A program made the position numbers and the translations under genes. Under the pieces are notes generated by a model. The model saw nothing but the letters and a program-made list of their open reading frames with translations. It made no database searches and was not told the origin of the DNA. Of a stretch of 64,000 nt of DNA, positions 1 to 13,163 are shown piece by piece. Source of the stretch: Brienomyrus brachyistius (taxonomy: Eukaryota; Chordata; Actinopteri; Osteoglossiformes; Mormyridae); NCBI RefSeq assembly GCF_023856365.1, contig NC_064540.1, positions 26,342,474 to 26,406,473 on the forward strand, read 5' to 3'. The stretch's first letter is position 1; the number at the start of each line of letters is the position of its first letter.

Positions 1-1070
1 ATGAAATACGCTTCTTCCTTATATACTGAAGATCTTCCTGTACGTTTTATGCTTATATATTAGAATCTCCCCCAGATTTTTGTTTTACTGTTGTTGGCAA
101 AAAGGTTTATGATTTGCTTGATTAATTTACTATCTTAAGCATGGCTGGAAGAAGGCACTGTAAGTATGATCGGTCTTTCACAGGTGGACTTAGGTCAATG
201 AAGGAGGCAAGTGTGCTGCAAAGTTTTTTGTAAGAATTTCACCAAGATTAAATTAATCTGTTACGACTCCCTAGGGGTAAAGAAAGGCTGTTTTCTCACG
301 CTGACTTGTGGGTGTTTTCCGTCGTGTGATCAGATGCAATCCATCAGTGTAAACAGATTTCCGATGTGATCGGAGGTCCCTCTGTAAACCGCCTGTATTA
401 TGCATTCTGACACTCACACGCCTGCTGCTGGCTGCTTGATATTCATGGGCTATGTCATAATGAAGGATAAAAAATTATACCTACTGCCAGCTAGTCTGGG
501 TCGTGTTTTTGAGATTCATGGAAACTGCAGCATCTAATAAGCACTCAATTTCTCATTCGGATCTGCGGGCCGGTAATGGATTAACCCGTGCCGATCTTCA
601 CTCTCGTGGCTGTGGACACATGACTCTACGAATCTGTCTTTCTCACGTGTCTTGTTCATCATTGTGAGGAGTTGTCGGCAACTTTCACTGGGCATTTGCG
701 AAGTTCAGGCCAGAAGATTAAATCTCAGGGGAAGAGTCAGCCAAACTGTGGCATAAATTTTTTTTAAAGTATGACAGTCTCCAAAATGTCGTATTTACTT
801 TCATCTAATTTGCAATTAGCATTTTCGCCCAGAGAGACTCATTAAAACAAGCTTCTCATTAAAACAAACATCATGAATTGTTTACCATTTCATTGTATTA
901 GCAGATGATATACTGTATGTACTAAGAGTTTGGAGGGTCTGTCTGTTTTGACAGAGGGTGATTTGCAGCCATAAATCTAGTTTATCATCTAATTCTATTT
1001 CCCATAAATCACAAAGAACATGGCCAATGTCACATACAAGGGTCCAAAAAAACTTAAAATTGAGACTAAC
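1..1070. other. Intron sequence without recognised features
   Basis: No repeat, exon or RNA gene recognised. It is less AT-rich than most of the window around 520-720. Conservation would need an alignment. Confidence 0.5.
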
Positions 1071-1083
1071 TGGTTAAAGTATA

Positions 1084-1435
1084 TGGGGCGGCATGGTGGT
1101 GCAGTGGTTAGCACTGTCGCCTCACACCTCTGGGACCCGGGTTCGAGTCTCCGCCTGGGTCACATGCGTGCGGAGTTTGCATGTTCTCCCCGTGTCGTCG
1201 TGGGGTTTCCTCCGGGTACTCCGGTTTCCCCCCACAGTCCAAAAACATGCTGAGGCTAATTGGAGTTGCTGAATTGCCCGTAGGTGTGCATGTGTGAGTG
1301 AATGGTGTGTGAGTGTGCCCTGCGATGGGCTGGCCCCCCATCCTGGGTTGTTCCCTGCCTCGTGCCCATTGATTCCGGGATAGGCTCCGGACCCCCCGCG
1401 ACCCAATAGGATAAGCGGTTTGGAAAATGGATGGA
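1084..1435 (+). mobile_element. tRNA-derived SINE, full length, with target-site duplication
   Basis: The head has RNA polymerase III promoter boxes: A box tggtgcagtgg at 1097-1107 and B box ggttcgagtct at 1140-1150. The body follows, then the tail ccccgcgaccc...ggataagcgg and tggatgg units. It is flanked by a perfect 13-bp duplication, tggttaaagtata, at 1071-1083 and 1436-1448, which shows retrotransposition. It is one of several copies of the same family here. Open frames across it on both strands are incidental. Confidence 0.92.
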
Positions 1436-1682
1436 TGGTTAAAGTATAACATTTAGAGGCTACTCCGCTTCCGCACCTTGGACACCTTAATTTAAGCGTA
1501 CAAGATTCCTACTGGCTTAGACCAGTAGCCCTGCAGTCCATGCTTTTAACCCCTACTCTGAAATGAGTGTCTGCTCCTCCTATCATGGAATACATGATTA
1601 TTCGCAAGCGGTTCTTGTTACCAGTATAAATAAATCCCTACTTTCCCCATAGAGTTAAGCCAACGTTTCTTTCCTTATCAGA

Positions 1683-1835
1683 TGCATTTGTTCAACGTGA
1701 GGAAAGCTTGCGGCCACAGGGCAGGGCCTGCTAAAGTTCCTGGAGCAGCTGGAGTTAAGGGCCTCTCTCAAGGGCCCAACAGTGATACGAACACTTTAGT
1801 GGCTCCTGGATTCAAGCCCACAATCCTCCAGATAT
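1683..1835 (+). repeat. Old fish interspersed repeat fragment
   Basis: The stretch gttaagggcctctctcaagg followed by gcccaacagtga matches a block very common in teleost genomes (ttaagggccttgctcaagggcccaacagtgg), recalled from memory. It ends in a degenerate stretch ggattcaagcccac. Diverged, no duplication seen. Confidence 0.6.
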
Positions 1836-2432
1836 GGACACAGATCCCCAATTCACTGAGCTACAACATCTTTGCTTCAAAAAAATGGACATGCATAAGT
1901 TTTGCTTTGCATTATATCCAATCAAGAGCCTTTCCTTTGTGACTATAACACATCTCACACTATTGCAGCTGAAAAGACTTGGATTCACAGAAATAAAAAA
2001 AAAATCAAATGCTCAGTGCAGATTGTAGCGACTAGACAGCTACGAAAACCTGGTGTAGCGGGATAGGAAGAGCGGATTAAATCAATAAGACGTACTTTCT
2101 GTTGCAGCGTCTGTTCCATATGAACCAAGCTGACAAAGGTTTGACGTGTTGTTCTTTGTAAACGTGGATTGTGCTCTCTTTCGCTTTGTTTTCTCTTTGT
2201 GGATGAGAGCACAGTGTTAGAAGAATCACTACAAGTTCCTGTTCCAAAAAAAAAAAAACTAGAAATGCATCAAAGGATTTCGCATCAAGAACATTTAGTC
2301 TTTTCCAGAGCCAGACTAATGTTGACCAGTGTGCTGAGATTGTGGTTTTGTCTGGGGAGGCACCGTATTATTTAAAAAGGACAGTCCAATCAGTTTATAC
2401 AAAGTTAGTACCTGAACTAGGAACGTGGTATT

Positions 2433-2734
2433 GGGCAGTATGATGGGTTGGTGGATAGTGCTGTTGCCTCACATGTCCAAGTAAAGGTTGTCCCCCCATG
2501 TGTGGAGTTTTGATGTCCTCCCTGTACTATATAGGTCTAGGTTGGACTATTCCATTCTCCTGCAGTTAGGCTAACTGGGCTCTCAGAGTTGCATATAGAG
2601 TGAGTGAGGCTGTGTCGCGTGCCATTCTGGCATCCCACCAGCGTGCCTCAGCCTTGGACCCTAGGTTACCTGAGATTCTTTCGAGGTGGTGGTTCGACCA
2701 GCATAGTCAGTTTGAAGACGGACGTATGGATGGA
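2433..2734 (+). mobile_element. Diverged full-length copy of a tRNA-SINE relative
   Basis: The order of blocks matches the SINE at 1084-1435, at much lower identity: ggcagtatgatgggttggtg, gctgttgcctcac, gtgtggagttttgatgtcctcc, gttaggctaactgg, ggcatcccacc, and a final tatggatggag. The A and B boxes are degraded. It is older than the other copies; no duplication is visible. Confidence 0.7.
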
Positions 2735-3405
2735 GAAACATGCTAAAGTCTGAAGGGAAACCAAAGTCCACAGTATGGGACTTGGTAGGGAGTAAAAACG
2801 TGGACCGTGCAGTATGTGGGTTCCCAAGGACCAGCTTGGAAAACACTGCTTTAGACAATTTGCCATTATCCATTTTTATTGGCTAATCTATTATTGATAA
2901 AGCATTTTTCTTTTTAATTTTATCATCTGAAAAATATGGATTTTGCCATGTTTTTTCCACATTTTATAGTTGTTCAGAAACACCCTGTTTCATACACCTT
3001 GATAGGCACTGTATTGTTTAACACTATTTGGCCTGGTTTGGAGATCGGAACATTTCTGTATTCATCTCATTTGTGCCCTTTTCACCTGAGCTTCTTAATC
3101 ATAATTCCAGAATTTATTAAGGTCATAAAGTCATAAAAAACAGGTTAGTTACCATTAGAGTAGCTTTTCATTAGCATTGAATTGTATCCAAATTCTGCCA
3201 TATGTTCAAAGAAAACCGAATGAAATTTATGCTGTGCTTCAGGTTACAATTATGCACGCTTTGCATGTTAACTTAGTGCACCTGAAGGCGTCCTCTCTGA
3301 GCATTTCAAATTTCAATATTACTGCTGAATTACAAAACACCCAAGGCTGCCTGCAGTTCAGGATTGTAAAAAATAAATCCTTTTGGTATCTAAGCTCAGA
3401 GTAAA

Positions 3406-3424
3406 ATAATAATAATAATAATTT
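3406..3424. repeat. Short AAT microsatellite
   Basis: About six AAT units. Confidence 0.9.
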
Positions 3425-3482
3425 TAGTGATGAAAGCAAACTTGTCTTTGCTCAGAGTAATTTGCAGCTGACCTTGATAAAT

Positions 3483-3520
3483 CCATCCATCCATCCATTT
3501 TCCAAACCACTTATCCTACG
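3483..3520 (-). mobile_element. Extremely 5'-truncated SINE (38 bp) with target-site duplication
   Basis: Only the reversed 3' tail remains: ccatccatccattttccaaa, then ccacttatcctac. It is flanked by a perfect 13-bp duplication, gaccttgataaat, at 3470-3482 and 3521-3533, so it is a real insertion and not a chance microsatellite. Confidence 0.88.
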
Positions 3521-4069
3521 GACCTTGATAAATATATACATGATAAATACATCCTTCATTTCTAAAGGAATTACAGTTATTTCATTGTTGTCCAGCTTCC
3601 TCTGAACTGGGATATCTCCACGTATTTAAAGCCTAAGTGAAATCAACAACGTTTTTGATCGAGCAGAAACATCATTGTCAAACAGCTGGGCTGCCGATCA
3701 TTCATATTCACCAGTGTCTCTGAATTATCAGACTCCCACACCGGCGCCTGCCTTTATCGCCCCGTAATTTTTATCTGGCAAAGTTCATCTGGTTATCAGC
3801 GCACGTAGGATGTACTGCCGAGCACTGGCTTTACTGTATATTACTTTTCTTTATGGGGAAAGCTGATACTCCCTTCTGCCGAAAAACTGAATGTCCGTCA
3901 CACAGTGCTCCGCGTTTTAATAGCCTGTTCTCATAGCAGTTATTTCCCTGCTTGTTTCCTATTGTATGCAACTGAACACCGTGAATCTACAATTGCGATA
4001 ATTTGAAAGAGTAGGGCCGGTACAAATGCAGATTTAAGGCGCTTTTTTAAACCACGGCCACTCAACGTA

Positions 4070-4070
4070 C

Positions 4071-4117
<47 letters not shown>

Positions 4118-4118
4118 G
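4070..4118. repeat. ATT microsatellite
   Basis: About 16 uninterrupted ATT units, followed by a shorter run near 4121-4130. Confidence 0.97.
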
Positions 4119-4618
4119 CATATTATTATTAAGTACATTTACTACGTTTAGTGAAATATCCTCTTCTGCCTGTGCCCTGCCCCGGCTGTATAATACGCTG
4201 TTTCAGAAGATCTGTTCAGAGTTGGCGGTGCAAAAGGTAAAATATAGAAAAGTGCTGCACCAGCACATGCAAGGAGTGGGCACTTTTATTTCTAGTGTAT
4301 GTCACGACGTTCCGGTAATCCTGGCGTAACTTTATCAAACCATAGATTTTTTTTTTGGCTGTTGTTTATCTGGCAGTGTCATACCTGACGCTGTAAGAAC
4401 GAAGATTTATTTATATGCTGTTTTCCAACGTAGTGAAGCCTCACTTATTCCAAGGCTGTGCTGCTCCATTATTCATTGTATTTTAATTAATTCATTTGGA
4501 TGTCTACACTGTGCGGGTTCTGTAATTTAACACTTGACGCGTGCTGCCTCTTTACCGAGCTTAGACCATTAACAGATGTTCATGCCAGCCTAACATCTCG
4601 CTGTATATTTGTATTGTG

Positions 4619-4765
4619 CGGTAGCATGCTGGTTAAAGAATTGGCCTTATGACCGCTAGTTTCTGGTGCAGATCTCAGGAGGGTCATGCTGTTATACCCC
4701 TGAGAAAGGTACTTAACCTAAAATCGCTTCATTGAAATCGTTTTGGATTAAAAATACACTTCTTC
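4619..4765 (+). repeat. Remnant of another tRNA-type SINE
   Basis: ggttaaagaattggccttat, then gaccgctagtttctgg, and later cctgagaaaggtacttaacc, resemble the common fish SINE layout (ggttaagga..ggttcgaatccc..gagcaaggtacttaacc), recalled from memory. The B box is corrupted. Confidence 0.5.
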
Positions 4766-5097
4766 CTAAGTGTTTTTGCTAATAAATACAGATAAAGGAG
4801 AACTGGGTACAGCTCAAGGTTGTAAGAGACTGGTTTGAAGAATATCACACACAATTTTTAAATGTATTAACATAATTTATTAACATAACTTTGTTCTACC
4901 CACATCCTTAATAACTTAATTAGAGCACTAATAGTGTTAATGTAATGCCGATGTCTCAGACTTTCACCTAAAACAGCAGACAAATGGGAAAGGAGATTTG
5001 AACCAAAAAAATATTGAAATCCTCACGAAAAACAAAATAAATCAACAACACCCAAAAAGAACATCAGTTGATTTTAAAACATACTATATTGGGTTCC

Positions 5098-6373
5098 GGG
5101 GCGGCATGGTGGTGCAGTACTTAGCACTGTTGCCTCACCTCTGGGACCCGGGTTCGAGTCTCCGCCTGGGTTACATGTGTGTGGAGTTTGCATGTTCTCC
5201 CCATGTTGTTGTGGGGTTTCCTCCGGGTACTCTGGTCCCCCCCCCCCCCCCAAGACCAAAAACATAATTGGATATTAATTGGATATTAATAAACTAATTG
5301 GAGTTGCCAAATGGCCCATAGGTGTGAATGGTGTGTGAGTGTGCCCTGTGATGGGTTGGCGCCCCATCCTCAGCTGTTCCCTGCCTTGTGCCCATAGGTG
5401 TGAATGGTGTGTGAGTGTGCCCTGTGATGGGTTGGTGCCCGATCCTCGGCTGTTCCCTGCCTGGTGCCCATACATGTAGGTGTGAATGGTGTGTGATTGT
5501 GCCCTGCGATGGGTTGGCACCCCATCCTCAGCTGTTCCCTGCCTTGTGCCCATAGGTGTGAATGGTGTGTGAGTGTGCCCTGTGATGGGTTGGCGCCCCA
5601 TCCTCAGCTGTTCCCTGCCTTGTGCCCATAGGTGTGAATGGTGTGTGAGTGTGCCCTGTGATGGGTTGGCGCCCCATCCTCAGCTGTTCCCTGCCTTGTG
5701 CCCATAGGTGTGAATGGTGTGTGAGTGTGCCCTGTGATGGGTTGGCGCCCCATCCTCAGCTGTTCCCTGCCTTGTGCCCATAGGTGTGAATGGTGTGTGA
5801 TTGTGCCCTGTGATGGGTTGGCGCCCCATCCTCAGCTGTTCCCTGCCTTGTGCCCATAGGTGTGAATGGTGTGTGAGTGTGCCCTGTGATGGGTTGGCGC
5901 CCCATCCTCAGCTGTTCCCTGCCTTGTACCCATAGGTGTGAATGGTGTGTGATTGTGCCCTGTGATGGGTTGGTGCCCGATCCTCGGCTGTTCCCTGCCT
6001 TGTACCCATAGGTGTGAATGGTGTGTGAGTGTGCCCTGTGATGGGTTGGTGCCCGATCCTCGGCTGTTCCCTGCCTTGTACCCATAGGTGTGAATGGTGT
6101 GTGATTGTGCCCTGCGATGGGTTGGTGCCCGATCCTCGGCTGTTCCCTGCCTTGTACCCATAGGTGTGAATGGTGTGTGAGTGTGCCCTGCGATGGGTTG
6201 GTGCCCGATCCTCGGCTGTTCCCTGCCTTGTACCCATAGGTGTGAATGGTGTGTGATTGTGCCCTGCGATGGGTTGGTGCCCGATCCTCGGCTGTTCCCT
6301 GCCTTGTACCCATCAGCTCTGGACATCCTATGACCCTAAATAGGACAAATGGTTTCAGAAAATGGATGGATAG
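5098..6373 (+). mobile_element. tRNA-derived SINE expanded by an internal tandem array
   Basis: The SINE head starts at ggggcggcatggtggtgcag, with B box ggttcgagtct, and the element ends with aaatggtttcagaaaatgga and tggat. Between them the part of the body that occurs once in other copies is repeated 13 times (5315-6308). A run of 15 C at 5237-5251 interrupts the head. No clear target-site duplication was found. Confidence 0.88.
5315..6308 (+). repeat. 76-bp minisatellite, 13 units, inside a SINE
   Basis: Units start with cccataggtgtgaatggtgt at 5315, 5391, 5467, 5549, 5625, 5701, 5777, 5853, 5929, 6005, 6081, 6157 and 6233. All are 76 bp except the third, which is 82 bp with an extra 6 bases. 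Unit 2 and units 9-13 share the variant cccgatcctcgg. In units 9-13 the variants gattgtgcc and gagtgtgcc alternate strictly, which points to dimer-wise growth. Because 76 is not a multiple of 3 and stops are few on the - strand, long open frames (up to 209 codons) arise there; they are not genes. Confidence 0.97.
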
Positions 6374-6509
6374 GTGGATTTTCATTGAGAATTTTTAAAA
6401 AGCTATTGAAAAGGTTCTGTTATTGTTTATATTCTGACATCTGCTGTTCCAAACAAGCCCTCAAACACAGTTTTACATGATGATGTCATTTTCTCAGCTT
6501 TGTTTGTTT

Positions 6510-6640
6510 CCTCTGGGTACTCTGATTCCCCTGATGGACTCAAGTCCAGGGTGTACCTCTACCTAATGTACTATATTTCCTGGGATCAACACACGACACT
6601 GTACTAGGTACTGTAAGAGATTATGGAAGGTGGCGGGATG
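6510..6640 (+). repeat. Diverged SINE-body fragment
   Basis: tcctctgggtactctgattc and ccagggtgtacctctaccta, then tttcctgggat, follow the order of a related fish SINE body. Both ends are decayed. Confidence 0.5.
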
Positions 6641-9600
6641 CACATTTCACATCCATCTCATGCTTTACTAGTAGCCTGTAATGGGGGGGGAGAGTTATCA
6701 CCCAGTATCATTGGATTGTGACAAGTATGAGAGAAGGTGAGAGACAGACACCTGAGGTGTGCCAGCAATTGCACCTGTTAATCATAGTCTGCTTATGCAT
6801 GGGGGCTAAATGCACTGTGATTGCACTCTGTGCCAGTTCTCACAATGCAAGGATATAAGAGAGGGTACATGTATGTCATGCACACTGTTATTGGAATGTT
6901 GGAGCACGGTGCCCTTAAATGGAATGGGGTGGATCATAGTCAGTCTGTGGAAAGAGTCCAGGATTTCTGCACACAATACCTCCCCAGGGTAGCGGATTTA
7001 AGGGCAGGAGCAATTTATTATCATATTGTTGAATCATAGTCCCCTTAGAAACTGTAATGAGATATGAATATGCTCCCTAGTCAAATCTATCAAAACAGAG
7101 ATACGGCTTGGCTCAGACCGAGCCCTGAAATATCGAACTGTGTTTACAATGCAGACTGAAGCTGCACTGCAGGCAGGCAGCACCTGAGGTGCTCTCGCTG
7201 TGCAGAGTGCAGTCTGGCAGTAGCGTCTGTTTAACAGCCTCGAGCATTGAACATAAGGCTTCCATAGGTCAAGACTTATCCAAGGCTCCAGTAGAAGACC
7301 TATATTATTCTGCAGTGGGATACAGGTTCTAGGGTGGAAGCCTTAAGCTTTTATACCTATAAGAATTTTCAGTTTCTGAAATTTTTAAATCAATGTGCAT
7401 TTTATTGTTACCACAACAGTGCAATCTCTGAATTCAACATTTCAAAGTTACTTTCTAAGCAAAAATCGAACGTTACAGAGTAACTGTGGCATCTTTGTTT
7501 CTTCCGTTTATGGTGCTCTGTTGCAAGATAAATAATCATACCCTCTGTGTGAAGGATCTTACGGGCATGACAGTAGATCCCCACAGATATTTACTGGACC
7601 TCTGTGGTAGCTGTGTGCTTTATACTAATTCTAGTCAATTATCCAACCTCGCAGTGGGTGTGCTAACGCTCCAGACTGTCCCAAAAAGGATAATGAATTT
7701 CTTTCGCCGCCTTGCTCAAGAAATAACAAAGATTCAATGCAGAATCAGTGAGTTGACACTGTAGATGCCATACTGCTTGCTCTTGACAACACTCTTCATC
7801 TGTTTTAGTGAATCTGTTTCAGATCCAGTGAAAAGCTTGATCCTTTTTCCCAGATCACCTTGGATTATCAACGATCTGTGCTTTCTTCACTGCCCCTATG
7901 CTGTTGAAATTGTCCTTTATCCTTTCTTTTTGTGGGGGAGGAGCTGTTATAGGAAATCGGAGCACATGAAGGGACACTTTTACAAACATTTCCACTGCAA
8001 ACCTCAGAGTTTCTAATAATCTGGCCTAGTTGGCAGCTAGGACAAGAACTCACCCTGGGCTGGATTGGGCCGCACTGGGATTACCTAGTGATGGTGAAGC
8101 TTTTCTCCACTGCTGCAGCGATGCAGGATTTACAGTTAAAAATAGGACTGGATGTGCGTCCATCTATAAAACAATGGTCATAAATGCTGCCGTCAAATGA
8201 TATCTCTGTCATTTCTGTTCTCATTCACTATCACGTCAGAGGCACATTCTTTATCCTGCCTGTTTTATAGCGTGCCGTTTACTTAAACAGCACACAGTTA
8301 GTCTTGGGCATGTTAAACATTGACCAGTGTCATTTGTCTTCACCAGTGGTGCAGAAGCACTCCAGGGAGAATTTCTACGGTTCGTGCTGCCCTTCAGGTT
8401 GCCTGTTAGAAAAGCAACAAGTGTGGGCGCAGTTTGATAAGCCTTTAATTGCAGTAAATATGTCCTTGCATTCTTGATCTGTCCATATGTGGTGAGGTGC
8501 ACTCTGAGTAGCACAGTTTAATAGTGTGAAAAGGAGCTTAGCAATGTAACAGATATTGTCTGTTTAATTTGCACGCTTCGCTGAACAGATTAGAATTGAT
8601 ATATTTGCTTTTCTGCTCAGCTCTCCTGCATTAAGTGTCAGCAAAACAAGAAATCACATGTCCCTTGGTAAGGCCTATTTGAGAATAAAAATGTTCTCAA
8701 AATGCCATTAAGTTGTTGCCAAATTTGCTGATCTTGGTTCTAAGAAATAGGCTGTCTGTTGTCATGGTTTTAGGATACACAGCAGGTAAAATTGACAGCG
8801 GAGTACACTGTGATTCATAGCCTGGCCTACTGTTCACTTCATGCTGGGAGACAATCTGCTTTGTCAAGTTGCCACTCAACCTTTTTGCCAGTTTAAATAC
8901 TGAGAAGATAGGCCTAGTCTTCATGTTTTGACGTAGGGTTATGAGGACTGATCTTGGACTTTACTACTGATATGAGTCCTTGACAATGACAAGGAAAAGG
9001 CTAAAATACAATGCTTATTTCTCAGGAGAAACACTTCAGCACATGTCAATGAAATGCAGCATTGCGAGAATTAAATCTCCTAAAAGTGCTATTAGAGCAA
9101 AAGGGAAAATGTCTAAAAAACAGATGTAACATTACGATATCAGTGAGATTATGGTCAACTGAGGAAGTGAAAAAGAATGAAAACCAAGATTAATATAATT
9201 TTAATATGGCTTGATTTGTATTCAGGTGCATTTTTCAAACCAGCTGCACATTCAAAGAGAATTTTCATTAGTTGTTATAAGAAAATTTGAAAAATGCAAA
9301 AGTGCATTCTCGTGTGTACATATCTCATTCTTACATATTAAAAACCAAGCAGAACTGTCAATAGAAAATATCCTTTATTACGTTCTTACATGTTTGCTTG
9401 CATTTGGCGTCCTTTTATTGGAGAAGGAGTATATGCTGTTATATGACTGCTGTTGTATGAAGTGTTTGGGTTTGGTGTATTTAATAGCTTTTAGTTCTAC
9501 TGTATACTATCAGAGACATTGGGTTTGTTCAGGGTTGTTTCTGGTACAGTTTCTTGCAGGTGAGTGTGAGCTTGCCTCACTTCCATTTTCTCAAGAAAAA

Positions 9601-12600
9601 GACAGCTAAATAATTCAGCGGTAAAAACTCTCTGCTACTATGTTTTTGCCCACAAAAGCGAATATTCTTCTGCACTGATGCGACTAAAGAGCTCCAAGAG
9701 TTTTAGTTGAGACACCAATTACGTGGTTCACTGGAGACTGCATGAGTCAACTCGCAACATGAGTAAACAGCATTTGAAACATGTACATTTAACCACAAGA
9801 AAAACCTTGTAAGATCATTAAAATATTTTTCCTATAGAATTCCTATAATAATCTACAGCCACAGATATTTCATAGCTTGTGATATAAAAGCGAACATACT
9901 GTAGTTATTCCACAGCAATAAAATGGAGGTTGTTGATACGTAGAACTTTAGTAAGATTAAGCATTATATGCCGGTATTCTTTGTATAAATTCACATTTCT
10001 GTTACGTGTCAGTTCATATCGCAGCAGTCTCACTGGAAGCTGTTTGTCCTTATGCATCATTCAAAGAAGGAACATGAGTTTTATCCATCTACTGATATTT
10101 TAGCTTGGTTGGCTGTGTGAATGATAATTATTTCCTCTTTGGGCAATGCTTTTATTTTGAGAGCCAAGGCAAAACAGTGAGGCTGACCATGCCGCCTAAT
10201 TAAAATGGCTGCAAACCATCTGTTTTGTGACCTGTGCAGACAAAATTCAGTACCACCAAGGTATTCTGGGGTTTCTTATCTGATGTTAAATTTGGTTTGA
10301 ATTTGTTTTTTTTATTATTATTATTATTATTCCATTCAGTCAGTTGTTTGACGTGGTATCTTTGTTTTTTGTAAACCTAATAGATGTTTTTTTGTGCCAC
10401 AAGTAGTCTTCCTTATTCAGGTTAACACTTTATGTTTTTGATTTTCCCATTGAGAATGTGAGTACCACTAATGGGACTCCTTTTTGCTTACTTTGGTTTG
10501 CTGACTGTGATCTGCAGACACATGCTAAGAAGCTAAGCCAGTTCCTCATGGAACACAGCATCCTTCTGTACATTTCCTTCTGTACATTTTTTGCATTGTT
10601 ATCCACAAGTAACACAACATGGCGCCCCCTTATGTGCTAGAATGCTGAGTCAAGAAACCCTGCTCTCTCTTTCCACACTTCATTTTTTTCTTTTCTTTGG
10701 ACATTGTGATATCTTATTACTTATTACTCAAAGCCACTGTGTAATTTGAAGATGGTTCGTTTTGCAAAAACTTAACTTTCCTTCAAAGGCATTGACTAGA
10801 GCTGGAAAGAATATTATTTTCTGAGCTCATTCTATTTGTTAAAGGGGGGAATGACACAGGGTGGTAAAAATCCTGTCCTAAAGAAATATTTTACTTGGCT
10901 AGTTTGACTGAAGAATAAGGAGCAAATTTTACTATCTGTTTACACCTGTGGTAGTGTGTGAAATGTACAGCTCGAGTAAGTATTCAAATTTATTCACAGG
11001 ATGAAGTGGGATTTACACATGTGAAAAGAAACTTTGGTGCTACAGGTCCTAATTAAATGAGTATGTAAACTGGGGCGTTTCCAAGATGAATCACAAAATA
11101 TTGGAAAGGAATTATGTAAATATATGCATGGAACATTGTACGCCAATTTATCAAGGTGATTTGCAAGTGCATGGAAGGTAATTGCACAGGATATTTAACA
11201 CTTGGATAAGGTAGACGGTGATATATTTCTGAATAGAAATTAATTTAGTAAAAGAAAAAATAGTAATTTCTCATGTAATCCACTCATTTTTTAAATATCA
11301 TTAAGCTCCATTTTTGAAGAGGTCTGACTTGGTCATTCAATCCAGGTCATTTCATATTCACACCTGATATTAACTACTATCCAAGAAACTCTGATCAGTC
11401 TGATGTGTTCTGCTTGTGCTGGTATCCCATGGGGGGAATCCGCTGGCTTGTTCCTGTGCTGCGTGAGAGTTACTTCAGGACCAACATGACCCTGTAATGG
11501 ATAAGCAGACGAAAGGCGCATGTGTTGTTTAGCTTACATGAATCTTTCGGACACCAAAAGCTAAATCCAAAAAACAAGACTTCATTCTTAACACTGAAAC
11601 AATGTCCTTCTCTATTAACCAGGGTAGGTTGTTACAATCATCTGCTCCACAGTAATGCACAACGTCATGCAATTTGAGGTAAAAGTGCAGCGGTTCTGGA
11701 CGAGGCCACAGCGTATTGCAGCCACCCAATGTGGCGAGCTGTCTATGGTGGGGAGATGATACATTAAGGAGAGCATTCTGACACATTGGCCTGCCTTTAT
11801 GTTAATAATGTATTTGGAGGCTGGCATAAATGATGTAATTGCCATTTTAAATCATCAACCAACACTGTATCCGGTACACATTTCATTTCAGTGAAGTAGC
11901 TTGTCATCTTAACAAATTAGCTCTTTAAAGGGAAAAGAGTGTAGCGAAGAATGAGTCTGTCAAACTGACAAGATGATTTGCTAACTTGAGACTTGAAAAT
12001 ATGAAACCTGTTAGCAAATGGGAGTGTGCTGAACATAAGTGTGCTGAATGGATTAGGTGGGCAGCAGTTGAGATTGTAAAAGTGAAACATACCCGAAGAA
12101 TGGGATACGTACCCACTACAGTACTACAGTATATGGTAAAAGTGAAACATACTGTACATGAAGCCAAAGAAAATTGTATCTCAAGGAAGACATTACCAAT
12201 ACATAACTTGACCTTGCCTTCAAGCCTTTAAGCATATTTTTAAACAATCTAATAAGAAAGTCAAACACACATGCTGTTGGCTTTAAGTGTATGTCATAAG
12301 TGGATAACTGCATGGACCTAAGTTTGATTACAACGTTCGTAGGGACCAAATCATCCCTGAACCCCTCGCCGCCCGAGACATACATGGTCCTCCCACAGAA
12401 TTGGTAGGGACCTACTGTCCATAGCCAAACCTACACCCTTGGGTAACTGATATAATATGACAACTTCTAAAAAAAGTTACTATGATTATATCACTGGATA
12501 AAAATGTACTGAGTAAAAGCAACATTGATCATTCGTTTTCCTTTTACTGTCAATTCAGGGAAGAACCTTAACACAGGACATAGGTAAAGAAAATCCTTGC

Positions 12601-13162
12601 AGAAAGCAAATCATATAATGCAAAAATTTTAGTATAGCCATGTTAGTAAGGATCTTTTCCTGCTTTTGATGAATGACACCCACCTAATTTCCAGATAAGA
12701 CTCCTTTATTGGATGGATGTCCTGCCACTCAAAGGTCAGGTGATCGCTTATGCCTTTAGATGAACGTGGCCTACTTCTAGCTATTTCTGAAGCAGGTTTC
12801 ACTGGGGGCTACACAAAGAGGGGAACATATATCTCGTACTCGCACAGAATATAGAAGCAGAACTGTGCACACTAGGGGCAGAGGCTGTCATGGTGGCACT
12901 GGCCTCTTTAGCTTTATGGCACATACTCCCCATAAGTATGAATAATGTGTAGATTAGAGCCTTTGACAGTTCATACTTAGGTTTGTCACTCTGGGCATCT
13001 CTCCCAGCTCCCAACTGGACTGAACATCTGCGTCCTGAATGCTGACATAGCCAAGTCTAGCTGCTGAATTCTATCCTAAAATGAAAATTAATCTGACTTT
13101 CCACCCTCTGTGCCATTCCTGGTTTGCAATTACTGTGCAAGAGTCCACAAAACTCCTTTTAC
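6641..13162. other. Intron sequence, no gene recognised
   Basis: AT-rich sequence with scattered short open frames (largest 132 codons at 9211-9606, no recognisable motif). It holds an ATT run at 10312-10331, a tandem copy of ccttctgtacattt near 10560-10587, and a direct repeat of taaaagtgaaacatac near 12077 and 12135. Nothing else recognised. Confidence 0.5.
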
Positions 13163-13163
13163 A

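Noticed and set aside
1084..1160. Possible tRNA gene
   Set aside because: A and B boxes are present, but there is no cloverleaf-complete tRNA, and the body continues into a SINE with a retroposon tail and target-site duplication.
5756..6385. Open frame of 209 codons on the - strand, and related overlapping frames
   Set aside because: They arise from the 76-bp tandem array, which is open in several frames because the unit length is not a multiple of three. No protein family and no gene context.
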